Shown here one piece after another: positions 18,902 to 28,672 of a stretch of DNA of 64,000 nucleotides. A model generated the notes under the pieces. It was not told the DNA's origin. It searched no databases and saw only the letters and a list, made by a program, of their open reading frames with translations. The stretch covers positions 46,376 through 110,375 of the forward strand of contig NZ_JAQTXM010000017.1 of assembly GCF_028688795.1 (NCBI RefSeq). The letters are read 5' to 3'. A program made the position numbers and the translations under genes. The stretch comes from Rhodoferax sp. GTDB lineage: Bacteria; Pseudomonadota; Gammaproteobacteria; Burkholderiales; Burkholderiaceae_C. Every line of letters starts with the position of its first letter. The stretch's first letter is position 1.

Positions 18902-19780
18902 ATGACCTACACCGAAGAAGCCACACTATTCACCTGCGCGGGTGAGACGCTGCTGGGCATTCTGGCCAAGCCTGAAACACCTGCTGACACAGCGGTAGTG
19001 GTGGTGGTAGGCGGGCCACAATACCGGGCAGGGAGCCATCGGCAGTTTGTACTGCTGTCACGCGCCTTGGCTGCAGCTGGCTATGCCGTGCTACGCTTTG
19101 ATTACCGTGGCATGGGCGATAGCAACGGAGAGCAACGCGACTTTGAAGGCATCAGCGCCGACATTGCCGCTGCCATTGATGCTCTGCAGCAACACCTGCC
19201 CAATATTAAGCGTGTGGTTCTGTGGGGCCTGTGCGATGCCGCTGCCGCCGCCCTGCTCTATTGCCATGACACCCAAGACCCACGTGTAACCGGTTTATGC
19301 CTGCTGAACCCCTGGGTGCGGTCCGAGGCCAGCCTTGCACGCACCCAAGTCAAGCACTATTACACACACCGGCTGAGGGAAAAACAGTTCTGGCTGAAGC
19401 TACTTCGTGGTCAAATCGACACACAAGCAATGACGGACCTGATACGAAACATTCGGGTGGCCCTCAATATTGCAGGTCGCTCAAACACACGGACTGATGC
19501 ACCCGACCAATCACAGTCATCTCAAAAAACATTTCAGCACCGCATGTCGGCCGCATGGCACGGTTTCTCTGGACACATGCTGCTACTCTTAAGTGGCGAC
19601 GACTACACCGCAAAAGAATTCCTTGAGCACACCAGAAGTGATGCTGCCTGGAAAAACTCACAACGCCATGACAGGCTCACGCGCAGTGACATTCCCGGGG
19701 CAGACCACACTTTTTCTAACGCAGCATCGCGTCAACTGGTCGAATACCTAACAGTCAACTGGATGGCCCATTGCCAGTGA
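18902..19780 (+). CDS. Exosortase A system-associated hydrolase 1 (alpha/beta hydrolase)
   Basis: An alpha/beta-hydrolase of 292 residues matching the XrtA-associated hydrolase-1 family. Features are VVVVVGGPQYRAGSHRQF near the start (oxyanion region), FDYRGMGDSNG, and the nucleophile-elbow position GLCDAAAAALL, where Cys replaces the usual Ser. The late His is in GADHTF. The natural substrate is unknown; the gene is a marker of XrtA/PEP-CTERM loci. It stands alone on the plus strand between a divergent signalling operon and a convergent glycosyltransferase. Confidence 0.87.
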   Translation: MTYTEEATLFTCAGETLLGILAKPETPADTAVVVVVGGPQYRAGSHRQFVLLSRALAAAGYAVLRFDYRGMGDSNGEQRDFEGISADIAAAIDALQQHLPNIKRVVLWGLCDAAAAALLYCHDTQDPRVTGLCLLNPWVRSEASLARTQVKHYYTHRLREKQFWLKLLRGQIDTQAMTDLIRNIRVALNIAGRSNTRTDAPDQSQSSQKTFQHRMSAAWHGFSGHMLLLLSGDDYTAKEFLEHTRSDAAWKNSQRHDRLTRSDIPGADHTFSNAASRQLVEYLTVNWMAHCQ

Positions 19781-19795
19781 GCGCAGGCGGTCCAA

Positions 19796-21043
19796 TCAAG
19801 GCACCGGGTTCACCGCTTTTACAAGAAGCTGTGCCAAAGATGTTGAGCGCCCGAGACGCGAAGCCTGCTGCACAGCCAAAGGGTGCGCCTGCGTAGCCCT
19901 GCCCTCGCGAATACGTTGCACCAACGCTGGCAACGCCAGGGCAATGTCATCTGCTGAATTAAGGCGCACCACATCATTCAGGCCAGCGCTGCGCAAAGCT
20001 TCTGCGGTATCACCATTTGGGTCAGTCAGCCCCAACACCGGCTTGCCAGCCCGCAAATACTCGTAAACCTTAGCTGGGATCTGCGCGTTGCAATTGCTGG
20101 CCTGCATCACCAGCAGCGCGTCCACGTCAAGCATTTCTGCCAGCGCATCCCTGTACGGAATAGCCGGGCAAATCTCGATGAAATCTTGCGCCTGATGGGT
20201 TTGCGCCAGACTATTTAGCAAGTCATCGTGTACCGATGCCCGAAAGCGAATGCGTAATTGATGGGGCATCAGCGTGCCCGCTTGCATTAACCGCCCTAAA
20301 GCCTCAAACAGCTGAGTGGGATCACGCTCTGAGGGGTAGACAATGCCACTGTGCAACATGACCAGCGGTCGCCCTGAAGCCAACGGAACGGCTGGTGCAT
20401 TTGGTGCGGACGAAAAACTCTCTTCGTCGTAACCATTTTCCAGTACAACCATGCGCTCGGCCATGCCGGGGTAACGCTGCTGATACATGCGCGCTGCGCC
20501 CGGCGTGGTGAACACACAAAATCGCGCCCGCGCGGCTGCGTCGGCCTCTATGCGCTGGTAAGACTGCCAGGTGCGATGGTCAGCCGGGTAACCGTCTTGC
20601 GCCATCGGGTCCCTGAAGTCAGCCACCCACGGCAGGCCTGACTTGCGGTGCAGCGCAGAGGCAATCACATGCGCGGTGGCAATCGGGTAGGTTGACCAGA
20701 TCACGTCCGGCTTATAGGCTTCAATCATTTCAAGCCCCTGGCGAACGGCATCAAACCTCCAGCTGATCCAGCGGTCAGGGCGGGCCATCCAGCCCAGGTA
20801 ACGGCGGCGAAACTGCAAATGGCGTGCGGTGTCCAGCGCAAAGGCGCGCCGCACCACGGTATCTGCCGGTACATCGGCCAGCAAATCAGCGTCTGTCTTG
20901 TCATAAGCATGCGGGCTTGCACTGAGCACCAGCGGTTGCCAACCCAAGGCCGGCAAATGCTGCACAAACCGCAAAGTGCGTTGAATGCCGCTGCTCCCCG
21001 CCTGCGGCGGAAAGTGGAATGCAATCATCAAGATCCGTTTCAT
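19796..21043 (-). CDS. GT4 family glycosyltransferase
   Basis: A 415-residue GT-B fold enzyme. The N-terminal domain begins MKRILMIAFHFPPQAGSSG, the loop typical of WbuB-like GT4 enzymes. The C-terminal domain has VLENGYDEESF, LVMLHSGIVYP and the nucleotide-sugar site region KVYEYLRAGKPVLGL. It should add a sugar to the lipid-linked repeat unit on the cytoplasmic face. It converges with hydrolase 1 (15 bp apart) and diverges from the acyltransferase at 21121. Donor and acceptor cannot be assigned. Confidence 0.82.
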   Translation of the reverse strand: MKRILMIAFHFPPQAGSSGIQRTLRFVQHLPALGWQPLVLSASPHAYDKTDADLLADVPADTVVRRAFALDTARHLQFRRRYLGWMARPDRWISWRFDAVRQGLEMIEAYKPDVIWSTYPIATAHVIASALHRKSGLPWVADFRDPMAQDGYPADHRTWQSYQRIEADAAARARFCVFTTPGAARMYQQRYPGMAERMVVLENGYDEESFSSAPNAPAVPLASGRPLVMLHSGIVYPSERDPTQLFEALGRLMQAGTLMPHQLRIRFRASVHDDLLNSLAQTHQAQDFIEICPAIPYRDALAEMLDVDALLVMQASNCNAQIPAKVYEYLRAGKPVLGLTDPNGDTAEALRSAGLNDVVRLNSADDIALALPALVQRIREGRATQAHPLAVQQASRLGRSTSLAQLLVKAVNPVP

Positions 21044-21120
21044 AAAGCATCATAGCGCCTGATAATTCCGCACATGCAACCCAAACCATCCGCTTTGGTG
21101 TCCCCAAAAAAATCACCTCC

Positions 21121-22197
21121 ATGCTGACTGTGAGCATTTACCGGCACCCGGATGAAATCCCCGGCGACGTGCAGCAACTGTTTGCTGCGGGTGCCACACA
21201 CAACATTGAGCACAGCACCGCCTGGTACGCCAACCTGATCGATTCGGTGTACCCGGGCGATGACGGCATCCACATTTATGTACTGAAAAATAATGGCATG
21301 CCGGTGGCCGCGCTGCCGCTGCGCGCAACCATGGCCACTTTGGGTCAACAGGTGCAATCGCTCAGCAACTACTACACCGCGCTGTATGCCCCGCTGATCA
21401 CACCCGGGCTTGAGTCCAGCGACCTAGCTGTGTTATTGGCTGCCGTTCATGATGCCCATGCGCCACTTGCATCCGTGCGGCTGGCGCCCATGGACCCTGA
21501 GTCTGCCGGCTTTGGCCTGCTGATGAATGCCCTTAAAACGGTTGGTCTGGTGCCGTTCAAGTTTTTCTGCTTTGGCAACTGGTACCTACCCGTTAAGGAA
21601 GACTGGCCCGCCTACCTGCAAAACCGCAACGGCACAGTGCGCAGCACCCTCAAACGCATGGGTAAAAAGTTTGCTGCGGTAGGCGGCAAGCTGGAGCTGG
21701 TCCAAGGCGGTGACGAGCTAGAGCGAGGCGTGGCCGCCTACCTGCAGGTGTATGCATCCAGTTGGAAAACGCCCGAGCCATTTCCGCAATTTGTACCAAA
21801 CCTGATCCGCACATGCGCCGCGCACGGCTGGCTGCGGCTGGGCATTGCATGGCTCAATGGTGAACCCGTTGCGGTGCAACTCTGGATTGTGGCAAACGGC
21901 AAAGCCAGCATCTACAAGCTGGCCCATGACGAAAAATTCAAGACTTACGCATCCGGCACCCTGCTCACTAGCATGTTGATGGCGCATGTGATGCAACACG
22001 ACCAAGTCACTGAAGTGGACTACCTGATGGGCGACGATCCCTACAAACAGCTGTGGATGAACCAACGGCGTGAGCGCTGGGGCATCATCGCCTACAACCC
22101 CAAAACACTGCCTGGCCTGCTTGGCTTGGGAAAAGAGGTGCTGGGGAGACGGCTCAAGGGCGCCCTGTCCCTGAAGTCATGGATTGCGGGTTGGTGA
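21121..22197 (+). CDS. GNAT-type acyltransferase of the BioF2/FemAB-like class
   Basis: A 358-residue soluble protein with two GNAT-like halves. The second half (~150-310) has the pattern of the Acetyltransf_6 family, including [36 protein letters not shown] and a final YLMGDDPYK strand. Related proteins recur in XrtA EPS loci and are suspected to add amino acids or acyl groups to sugars. It precedes ugd by 38 bp on the same strand. The exact reaction is not known, and the distinction between FemAB-like and other GNAT types is not settled here. Confidence 0.7.
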   Translation: MLTVSIYRHPDEIPGDVQQLFAAGATHNIEHSTAWYANLIDSVYPGDDGIHIYVLKNNGMPVAALPLRATMATLGQQVQSLSNYYTALYAPLITPGLESSDLAVLLAAVHDAHAPLASVRLAPMDPESAGFGLLMNALKTVGLVPFKFFCFGNWYLPVKEDWPAYLQNRNGTVRSTLKRMGKKFAAVGGKLELVQGGDELERGVAAYLQVYASSWKTPEPFPQFVPNLIRTCAAHGWLRLGIAWLNGEPVAVQLWIVANGKASIYKLAHDEKFKTYASGTLLTSMLMAHVMQHDQVTEVDYLMGDDPYKQLWMNQRRERWGIIAYNPKTLPGLLGLGKEVLGRRLKGALSLKSWIAGW

Positions 22198-22235
22198 TAA
22201 TCAAACCCTCTGTTTTGTTTCTATGGGAATCGTTC

Positions 22236-23558
22236 ATGAAAATTACTGTCATTGGCACCGGTTATGTGGGTTTGGTGTCTGGCACTTGCCTGGCCGAAGT
22301 GGGCAACGATGTGTTGTGCCTGGATGTGGACCCAGCCAAGATCAAGATTCTGGAAGATGGCGGCATGCCCATATTTGAGCCCGGCCTGCAAGAAATGGTA
22401 CGCCGCAACGTGGCCGCCGGCCGCCTGCACTTCACCACCGACGTGGCACGTGCTGCGCACTTTGGCACCATCATGTTCATCGCCGTGGGCACACCGCCCG
22501 GTGAAGACGGCTCAGCCGACATGCAATACGTGATCTCTGCGGCGCGCAGCATTGGCAAGCACATGACCGACTACAAAGTGGTGGTTGACAAAAGCACCGT
22601 GCCTGTGGGTACCGCAGATGCGGTGCGCGCCGCCATCCATGACGAGCTTGCCCAGCGCCAAATCAGCATTCCGTTCAGCGTGGTGAGCAACCCTGAATTT
22701 CTAAAGGAAGGCGCTGCCATTGACGACTTCATGAAGCCCGACCGCATTGTGGTGGGCTGCGACGACGAGCAAGCCGCCCTGAACATGCGCGCCCTGTATG
22801 CGCCTTTTCAGCGCAATCACGACCGCCTGATCGTGATGGACATTCGCAGCGCAGAGCTCACCAAATACGCTGCCAACGCCATGCTCGCCACACGCATCAG
22901 CTTCATGAACGAGCTGGCCAATCTGGCAGAAAAGCTGGGGGCAGACATTGAAAATGTGCGCAGAGGCATTGGCAGCGACCCCCGCATTGGCTACGACTTT
23001 TTGTACGCTGGCGCGGGCTATGGCGGCTCATGTTTCCCTAAAGACGTCAAGGCACTGATCAAAACCGCAGCGGTTGATGCTGGCATTGACCTGAAAGTAC
23101 TGACCGCCGTAGAAGCGGCCAACGACGCCCAAAAACACGTCTTGGGCAGCAAAATCAAGGCGCATTTTGGTGACAACCTAGCCGGCAAACACTTTGCCCT
23201 GTGGGGCTTGTCATTCAAAGCCAACACCGACGACATGCGCGAAGCCACCAGCCGCGAGGTCATCAAAGACCTGATCACCGCCGGGGCTACTGTGACCGCT
23301 TACGACCCCGTGGCAATGGCTGAAGCCAAGCACTGCTTTCCCAATGAGCCAAAGCTCAGCTACGCAGAAAGCCAGACCGCTGCGCTGGACGATGCAGACG
23401 CACTGGTCATCGTGACCGAATGGAAAGAGTTCCGCAGCCCTGACTTCACCACCCTGAAAGCCAAGCTCAAAACCCCTCTGATTTTTGACGGCCGCAACCT
23501 CTACGACCCCAAGCTGGTACGTGAACTCGGTTTTAAATATATGGCCATTGGCCGCTAA
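22236..23558 (+). CDS. ugd: UDP-glucose 6-dehydrogenase
   Basis: Oxidises UDP-glucose to UDP-glucuronate with two NAD+. The 440-residue protein starts with the Rossmann motif [20 protein letters not shown]. The catalytic Cys266 lies in [10 protein letters not shown], and the C-terminal UDP-binding domain includes [16 protein letters not shown] and FDGRNLYDP. The ATG at 22236 has a GGGAA ribosome site; a start 19 codons upstream would overlap the acyltransferase gene. It feeds the UDP-glucuronate 4-epimerase at 11795 and acidic sugar incorporation generally. Confidence 0.95.
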   Translation: MKITVIGTGYVGLVSGTCLAEVGNDVLCLDVDPAKIKILEDGGMPIFEPGLQEMVRRNVAAGRLHFTTDVARAAHFGTIMFIAVGTPPGEDGSADMQYVISAARSIGKHMTDYKVVVDKSTVPVGTADAVRAAIHDELAQRQISIPFSVVSNPEFLKEGAAIDDFMKPDRIVVGCDDEQAALNMRALYAPFQRNHDRLIVMDIRSAELTKYAANAMLATRISFMNELANLAEKLGADIENVRRGIGSDPRIGYDFLYAGAGYGGSCFPKDVKALIKTAAVDAGIDLKVLTAVEAANDAQKHVLGSKIKAHFGDNLAGKHFALWGLSFKANTDDMREATSREVIKDLITAGATVTAYDPVAMAEAKHCFPNEPKLSYAESQTAALDDADALVIVTEWKEFRSPDFTTLKAKLKTPLIFDGRNLYDPKLVRELGFKYMAIGR

Positions 23559-23585
23559 CGCGAAACAACAAGCTTGTCATGCCCT

Positions 23586-23622
23586 CATGAATGCATGGAT
23601 TGCGGGTCAAGCCCGCAATGAC
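23586..23622 (+). repeat. REP-like palindromic repeat, copy A
   Basis: Contains a perfect 8-bp stem, ATTGCGGG and CCCGCAAT, around a TCAAG loop (23599-23619), preceded by TGAATGCATGG. An inverted, slightly diverged copy lies at 24301-24336 and a third partial copy at 24339-24367, so the copies bracket the toxin-antitoxin genes. Palindromes of this design are common extragenic repeats in Proteobacteria. Confidence 0.8.
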
Positions 23623-23638
23623 ATATGTGGGCCAACAG

Positions 23639-23965
23639 CTACGGCGCCAGCAGCCTTTTTTCCAAGTGTGTTTTGAAATCCCTTTTTGTGTGAATAAACA
23701 TGTGGACGATTAATTGCTGGCTGTCGAATTCATAGACAACCCGCGTCTGCCTTACCAGAGTCTTCCTGAAGTTGTCGTAACCCAAACCTGCAAGCTGCTC
23801 GACGTGCGTGCCAAGCAGGGGATTGGCTGCGATGCGCTTGATGGTGTCTTTAAACTCTTGATTGACCTCAGCCCAAACCAAGTCGCCAAATTGCCTCTTC
23901 ACATATTTCTTGATTTCTGAAAAGTCTGCCTTGGCACCATCGAGGACAACTGCAGCACGCGTCAT
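23639..23965 (-). CDS. ParE/RelE-family toxin
   Basis: Small basic protein of 108 residues with the RelE/ParE fold pattern: an N-terminal helical pair (AKADFSEIKKYVKRQFGD), then KRIAANPLLGTHVEQL, NFRKTLVRQTRVVYEFD and the closing VHMFIHTKRDF strand. It overlaps the antitoxin gene by 4 bp and is downstream of it, the usual type II arrangement. ParE toxins poison gyrase and RelE toxins cut mRNA; which applies here is not evident, although KTLVRQTRVVYE is closer to ParE-type sequences. Confidence 0.87.
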   Translation of the reverse strand: MTRAAVVLDGAKADFSEIKKYVKRQFGDLVWAEVNQEFKDTIKRIAANPLLGTHVEQLAGLGYDNFRKTLVRQTRVVYEFDSQQLIVHMFIHTKRDFKTHLEKRLLAP

Positions 23966-24228
23966 GCCTCGGCGTCCATCTCATTGAAGAAATCGTCCGC
24001 TGACTGAAACCTACCCTCTTGCAAATCTTTCCTGCCGAGACTCAAAAGTTTGAGCAACGCCATCGTCTCCTGCAGCCTTTCATAGGAGCCAATGTCCATA
24101 ACAACCATTTTGGCTTCACCATTTTGGGTGATGATGATTGCTTCTGGATTAACCAAAAATTCTTTAACAATATCCGCTGCGTTGGACTTGAGGTATGAAA
24201 TTGGCTTGATCTGTGATGCTAGGGACAT
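23962..24228 (-). CDS. Phd/YefM-family antitoxin
   Basis: An 88-residue antitoxin. The N-terminal Phd/YefM DNA-binding fold (~1-55) is recognisable in ISYLKSNAADIVKEF, PEAIIITQNGEAKMVVMD and SYERLQETMALLKLL. The acidic C-terminal tail would wrap the toxin. It is the promoter-proximal gene and presumably represses the operon with the toxin as co-repressor. The pair is a self-contained module unrelated to polysaccharide synthesis, probably acquired together with the flanking repeats. Confidence 0.88.
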   Translation of the reverse strand: MSLASQIKPISYLKSNAADIVKEFLVNPEAIIITQNGEAKMVVMDIGSYERLQETMALLKLLSLGRKDLQEGRFQSADDFFNEMDAEA

Positions 24229-24263
24229 GGTTGCCTCACTAAAGGTTGTTGGCCAAATATAGC

Positions 24264-24273
24264 CTAAATTTAG
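24264..24273. promoter_or_regulatory. Candidate antitoxin operator palindrome
   Basis: The perfect palindrome CTAAATTTAG lies 36 bp upstream of the antitoxin start, next to an AT-rich TATATT hexamer on the minus strand. Phd/YefM proteins bind short palindromes overlapping their own promoter. The match is by position only. Confidence 0.35.
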
Positions 24274-24300
24274 CCACCGAGTCTTTGTGTGGCCAGGTTC

Positions 24301-24336
24301 TCATTGCGGACTTGATCTGCAATCCATGCATTCAGG
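24301..24336 (-). repeat. REP-like palindromic repeat, copy B (inverted)
   Basis: Reverse complement of copy A at 23586-23622 with a few substitutions inside the stem, so the hairpin is imperfect. It sits on the far side of the toxin-antitoxin genes in the opposite orientation. Confidence 0.75.
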
Positions 24337-24338
24337 GG

Positions 24339-24367
24339 GCATGGATGCCGGGTCCAGCCCGTGATGC
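24339..24367 (+). repeat. REP-like palindromic repeat, copy C (partial)
   Basis: Begins GCATGGATGCCGGGTCCAGC and ends CCGTGATGC, a diverged version of the same stem in the orientation of copy A, two bases after copy B. B and C together form a head-to-head pair. Confidence 0.6.
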
Positions 24368-24516
24368 TAAGCCCCACACGAAACGGCAATAGAGCCGCAA
24401 ATTTTCAATTAGCAGACTCCTATCCAGATAGGGAACCGGCATTGACATACATTTCTGCCAGAATGAATGTAGCTACCTAAAAGGCTAGCTCAACACACAC
24501 TTTTGGCTATCCATGT

Positions 24517-27258
24517 ATGTCCACCAACACCGGTAACCTCAATAGCGTCATATCCAGAGCACCCGGTGGCCTCAACTGGTGGGTTTTCTTGTGGGCTGCT
24601 GTAATCTTTATTACTTATGGCTCACTTTTTCCATTCAATTTTCTATCTGATCCAAAGCCGTTAGCTGAGTTTTATGCCCAATGGCATATGTTGCGCAATG
24701 CAGCAGACGCGGTTGACAACTTCATGCTTTTCATCCCCTTGGGCATTGGCCTGGACGCGTGCTTTCGCACTCGAAGCGCCAAACTCGCCGCGGGATTTGT
24801 GGCATTGCTGTTGTTAGGCATCGGTATCCAGTTGCTACAGCTTTATCTGCCCAGCCGCACTTCCTCTGTTGCTGATGTACTGTGGAACACCATCGGCCTG
24901 AGCGTTGGCATGCTGGCCTTCAGTCGGATTCGTCTGGCTGCAGAGAGCCTTCTGCAGGTCAACATGGGCCGACATGACAACTATGCCATGCTCTTGGTTG
25001 CCATCTGGCTTTGCTATGAATCGTTTCCCTTTGTGCCAACGTTAGATGTTGGGCTGCTTCGCGACCATGTAAAAACGGTCATCTTTGCCCCACCTTTTGA
25101 AACCATGCGCTTGCTGCAGCACACTCTGGCGGCAGCACTTGCCGGTGTTGCCATCGTACGTGCAAACTGGCTGCGACCGGGTTGGCTCAATGTAGTCATC
25201 TTAGGTGGTCTGGCGGTTTTTCTTGAAATATTTGTAGCCTATGGCAGCCTGCGGCGCGAGACACTTTTGGGCATAGCCATCGGGCTGTTTCTTGGGCATT
25301 GGTTCGACAAAGATGCAAACAAAAGAACCGGGGTGGTCGTTGTGCTGATTGCCTTGACTGCCTTTTTGATCACTGTTTTAACACCCTACAGAGGCCAGCC
25401 AGCCGACTCAACTTTCACTTGGACCCCCTTCTCTTACCTTTTTTGGTGGGGCAATACCAAAGACATTTCTCCAACCGCATTTGAAGCCCTGGTCATCGGC
25501 TCGCTTTTTTGGGCTGGTACGTTTATGAAAAGCTCTGTCAGCCAGCCATCCCCCCTGTGGCTCGGCGGTGTGTTTTTTTTGCTTCTGATGCTAGAGCTTT
25601 TTCGTATTTACCTAATGGGATATCACGGCGACACAACACCCTTGTTTCTGGCTCTGGTGCTGGTGTCATTCATTGTGTCATTTGGCCGCCGAAGCCCCAC
25701 GCGAACTCATGACACGACGAACTTGCTGAACCCATTCGCGCTCCCGCTTTTCGGCCAATCTGGGAAACCACAGTTGTCGCCGGGCAACTTACGTCAGAGC
25801 CCGCAATCAGGTGCGGTTGATATAAATCCCGCTCGCGACGCTTGCACTAGTCTCCTGCGCCCCCGTGCCGAGAAAGATCCATTTTCCCGTTGGATTTATT
25901 TTCTTTATATCATCGCGGTTTTTTGTTTTATTATCTACATAATTATTACAGGGAACGCCAAAGGCATAAGAATAGAATGGCTAACCTATTGGCTCATAGG
26001 GTTATCTCTTCTTTTTTTCACCATAGAACATCCCATCATTGGAGTTGTTACTTATATCATAATCGGATATGGCATATCGAGCAACGGGCCAGAATATGAC
26101 ATATCTCTATCTTTGAGATTGAGGGATGGCATTGCGCTTCTGGCATTTGCTGCATGGATCATTGAAAAACGCAAATCAGGTGAATCATTTAAACTATGGA
26201 AGTTGATTCCAATTACTGCTAGCAGCTACTTTTTATGGCTTATGTTAAGCATATCTATTGCGTGGATAAAAGGTACGCCATGGGGACCGATCTTGAGATT
26301 TGACCCAGTCACTTACATTCATGCAGCAATCATGTTTGTTCTGATTGCAGATCTACTTCGAAAGAAAAGCTATCACGTCGGGTTAGCACTACTAATTATC
26401 TGCACAGCACTCGGACGGGCAATTCTCCAAGGACTAGATGGTGTTTATCTTGAGAGCTACGTAGCAACACTGCTTGTCATGAGTTTACCCATTGCAGGTA
26501 TTGGCATACTGATATTGAAGAAAATATATCTGCGCATTGGTTATGGCATTATTGCCGTTGCAATGCTATTCTTCTTGATAGCGACTCAAAATAGAAATGC
26601 AGCCGTTGCTTTATTAGCTTTAGTACTGGTCTTTATTCTGCAATTACGTTTAATGTGGATAAAGAAGATTTTTATCTTAAGTGTCACCGCTGGCATCATT
26701 GCACTGGCCATGCCAAATCAATACTATGACCGTTTTAGTTCACTGTGGGATCCCCATGTTAATCAATCTACTTCTGGGCTAGATCGTGCAACGGCAGAGG
26801 GGCGTTTGGCACTTTGGCGTTCCGCTTGGGAGATCGCCAAAGATTATCCTATTTTCGGTGCAGGCCCAGGTAATTTTGCCTACTTTTTGAAATTTTATTC
26901 TCCCGGTCAAAGCAGGTTAGGTGCACATAATAGCTATCTGCAAGCGCTTGCGGAAACTGGTTTTATCGGATTATTTTTATATCTCGCCTTATTTTTATCT
27001 GCTTATCTTCTTTTAATTCGGATTCGTCAAAACCGGAATGCAACCTGGCAAGCCGATATCGCAAGCATGCTCCAGTTAAGTTTAGTAGCCTATTTAGCAC
27101 TCGGTCTGTTCAATAACCGAAACGACCTAGTGCTCGCTTACATCATTGCCGGATGGGCTGTGGCGCTCAAATTCAGCCTACCGGCACCGGCTACCGGCTC
27201 AACCTCGCGAGAATCTGCCTCAGCGCCCAAGGCGCAACCAATTGCCCACCTCACGTGA
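24517..27258 (+). CDS. VanZ-like/O-antigen ligase-like fusion membrane protein
   Basis: A 913-residue polytopic protein in two parts. Residues ~15-400 carry a VanZ-like domain (NAADAVDNFMLFIPLGIGL, LLQLYLPSRTSSVADVLWNTIG) plus further helices. Residues ~455-890 are an O-antigen ligase/polymerase-like domain with the Wzy_C signature region GRLALWRSAWEIAKDYPIFG followed by GPGNF and the His of GAHNSYLQALAETGFIGLF. They are joined by a hydrophilic, low-complexity linker (~405-455). The DNA switches from GC-rich to clearly AT-rich at the junction near 25.87 kb. VanZ proteins and ligases both occur in XrtA loci, usually as separate genes. It likely polymerises or transfers the polymer in the membrane. 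Confidence 0.78.
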   Translation: MSTNTGNLNSVISRAPGGLNWWVFLWAAVIFITYGSLFPFNFLSDPKPLAEFYAQWHMLRNAADAVDNFMLFIPLGIGLDACFRTRSAKLAAGFVALLLLGIGIQLLQLYLPSRTSSVADVLWNTIGLSVGMLAFSRIRLAAESLLQVNMGRHDNYAMLLVAIWLCYESFPFVPTLDVGLLRDHVKTVIFAPPFETMRLLQHTLAAALAGVAIVRANWLRPGWLNVVILGGLAVFLEIFVAYGSLRRETLLGIAIGLFLGHWFDKDANKRTGVVVVLIALTAFLITVLTPYRGQPADSTFTWTPFSYLFWWGNTKDISPTAFEALVIGSLFWAGTFMKSSVSQPSPLWLGGVFFLLLMLELFRIYLMGYHGDTTPLFLALVLVSFIVSFGRRSPTRTHDTTNLLNPFALPLFGQSGKPQLSPGNLRQSPQSGAVDINPARDACTSLLRPRAEKDPFSRWIYFLYIIAVFCFIIYIIITGNAKGIRIEWLTYWLIGLSLLFFTIEHPIIGVVTYIIIGYGISSNGPEYDISLSLRLRDGIALLAFAAWIIEKRKSGESFKLWKLIPITASSYFLWLMLSISIAWIKGTPWGPILRFDPVTYIHAAIMFVLIADLLRKKSYHVGLALLIICTALGRAILQGLDGVYLESYVATLLVMSLPIAGIGILILKKIYLRIGYGIIAVAMLFFLIATQNRNAAVALLALVLVFILQLRLMWIKKIFILSVTAGIIALAMPNQYYDRFSSLWDPHVNQSTSGLDRATAEGRLALWRSAWEIAKDYPIFGAGPGNFAYFLKFYSPGQSRLGAHNSYLQALAETGFIGLFLYLALFLSAYLLLIRIRQNRNATWQADIASMLQLSLVAYLALGLFNNRNDLVLAYIIAGWAVALKFSLPAPATGSTSRESASAPKAQPIAHLT

Positions 27259-27314
27259 CGTAAACTAAACAAGCGACACATTCACGCCAAAACACCCTCC
27301 AAACCTGCAAACCC

Positions 27315-28658
27315 ATGAACACGTTGCTCCACAAGGCCATGATCTGCGCCGCAGTGCCCAAGCGCATTGGGCTCTATGCATTGATGAAACAGCGCACTAG
27401 CTGGACACCTGAGCAAATTCAGCATTACCAAGAAAAACAGCTGCAAAAAATCATCCCCTATTGCTGGCAGCATGTGCCGTTTTACCGCAGCCACTGGCAG
27501 GGCTCCATCGACGACCCCCGAGCAATAAGAACCGTCGCAGATCTTCAGCAACTGCCGCTTTTAACCAAAGACCATGTGCGCGACAACCTGGACGCGCTCA
27601 CCACCACCGACCCCAGCGTCAAAAGCACCCCGGCGCGCACCGGTGGCAGCACCGGCCGCCCCATCATCTTTCGCATGACCGACATAGACGAACAGCTTGC
27701 TTGGGCGCACATGTATGTAGGCTGGTCATGGGCTGGCTACAGCATTGGCGACCCGTTTTTGGTGGTGGGCGGCGAATCGGTGGGCGTGGGGCTGGGCGAC
27801 AAGCGCACCTTCCGAGACAAAGTCATCAACCGCTGGGTCAACAGCGGCTCCAACATGACACTTGAGCGCGCCAAGGCACTGGTTGCCTCCCCGTACTTCA
27901 ACACAATCCGCCTTATTTACGGTTACCCCAACTCCATCCGTGAGTTGTGCGAATACCTCGCCCAGCTCAATGCCAAGCCTGCTGCACTGAAAGGCGTGGT
28001 CTGCACGGCAGAGGTCATGCGCCCTGAAGTGCGCGAACGCATCCAGCAGGTGCTGGGCGTCAAGGTGCTTGACCAATACGGCCTCAATGACGGTGGCCTG
28101 CATGCCTGCGAAGGCCCGGAGCAAGACGGCCTGCACCTCAGTTTTCATCGTGGCATTCTGGAAGTGCTGGACGAGCAAAACCAGCAAATTCATGCGCTAG
28201 CCCAAACCGGCCGAGCCGTGGCTACACTGTTTTCAAACTTGGCCATGCCGTTTATTCGCTATGAGACCGGTGACCGCGTGCATTGGCACAGCCGTGCGCC
28301 ATCAGCGTCGGACGTTTGCTGGCCGCGCATTGGGCCAGTAGATGGCCGTGCAGGTGATGTGCTGCATTTTCCCAGTGGTCGCAAGGTGCCCATGCCGGGC
28401 CTCACGCTGGTTATGCGCTGGATCGACGGACTTGACAGCTACCAGTTCATTCAGACCGATGCCGACAAGGTCACCGTGCGGTTGGCTCGCGGCCCCAATT
28501 TCTCTTGGGATGAAGCGCGCGTGCTGCAATATCTGCGTGACAAGATTGGTGATGAGGTCGAATGGAACATTGTTTGGGCCGCGCCAGAACTAACCCAGAA
28601 CGGTAAACTGCTGATCATTCGGAACGACTGGCTCAAATCGACATCCGCAATTGCGTGA
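27315..28658 (+). CDS. CapK/phenylacetate-CoA-ligase-like adenylate-forming enzyme
   Basis: A 447-residue member of the CapK branch of adenylating enzymes. The family motif TGGSTGRPIIF (~115) is the phosphate-binding loop. DQYGLNDGG and FIRYETGDRVHW are the adenylate and hinge motifs. CapK-like genes are regular partners in capsule and XrtA EPS loci and are thought to activate an acid for transfer to a sugar, but no reaction has been proved to my knowledge. It is followed by the GT2 gene with an 11-bp gap, or a 4-bp overlap if that gene uses the GTG start. Confidence 0.82.
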   Translation: MNTLLHKAMICAAVPKRIGLYALMKQRTSWTPEQIQHYQEKQLQKIIPYCWQHVPFYRSHWQGSIDDPRAIRTVADLQQLPLLTKDHVRDNLDALTTTDPSVKSTPARTGGSTGRPIIFRMTDIDEQLAWAHMYVGWSWAGYSIGDPFLVVGGESVGVGLGDKRTFRDKVINRWVNSGSNMTLERAKALVASPYFNTIRLIYGYPNSIRELCEYLAQLNAKPAALKGVVCTAEVMRPEVRERIQQVLGVKVLDQYGLNDGGLHACEGPEQDGLHLSFHRGILEVLDEQNQQIHALAQTGRAVATLFSNLAMPFIRYETGDRVHWHSRAPSASDVCWPRIGPVDGRAGDVLHFPSGRKVPMPGLTLVMRWIDGLDSYQFIQTDADKVTVRLARGPNFSWDEARVLQYLRDKIGDEVEWNIVWAAPELTQNGKLLIIRNDWLKSTSAIA

Positions 28659-28672
28659 CCGGCACTTGCACC

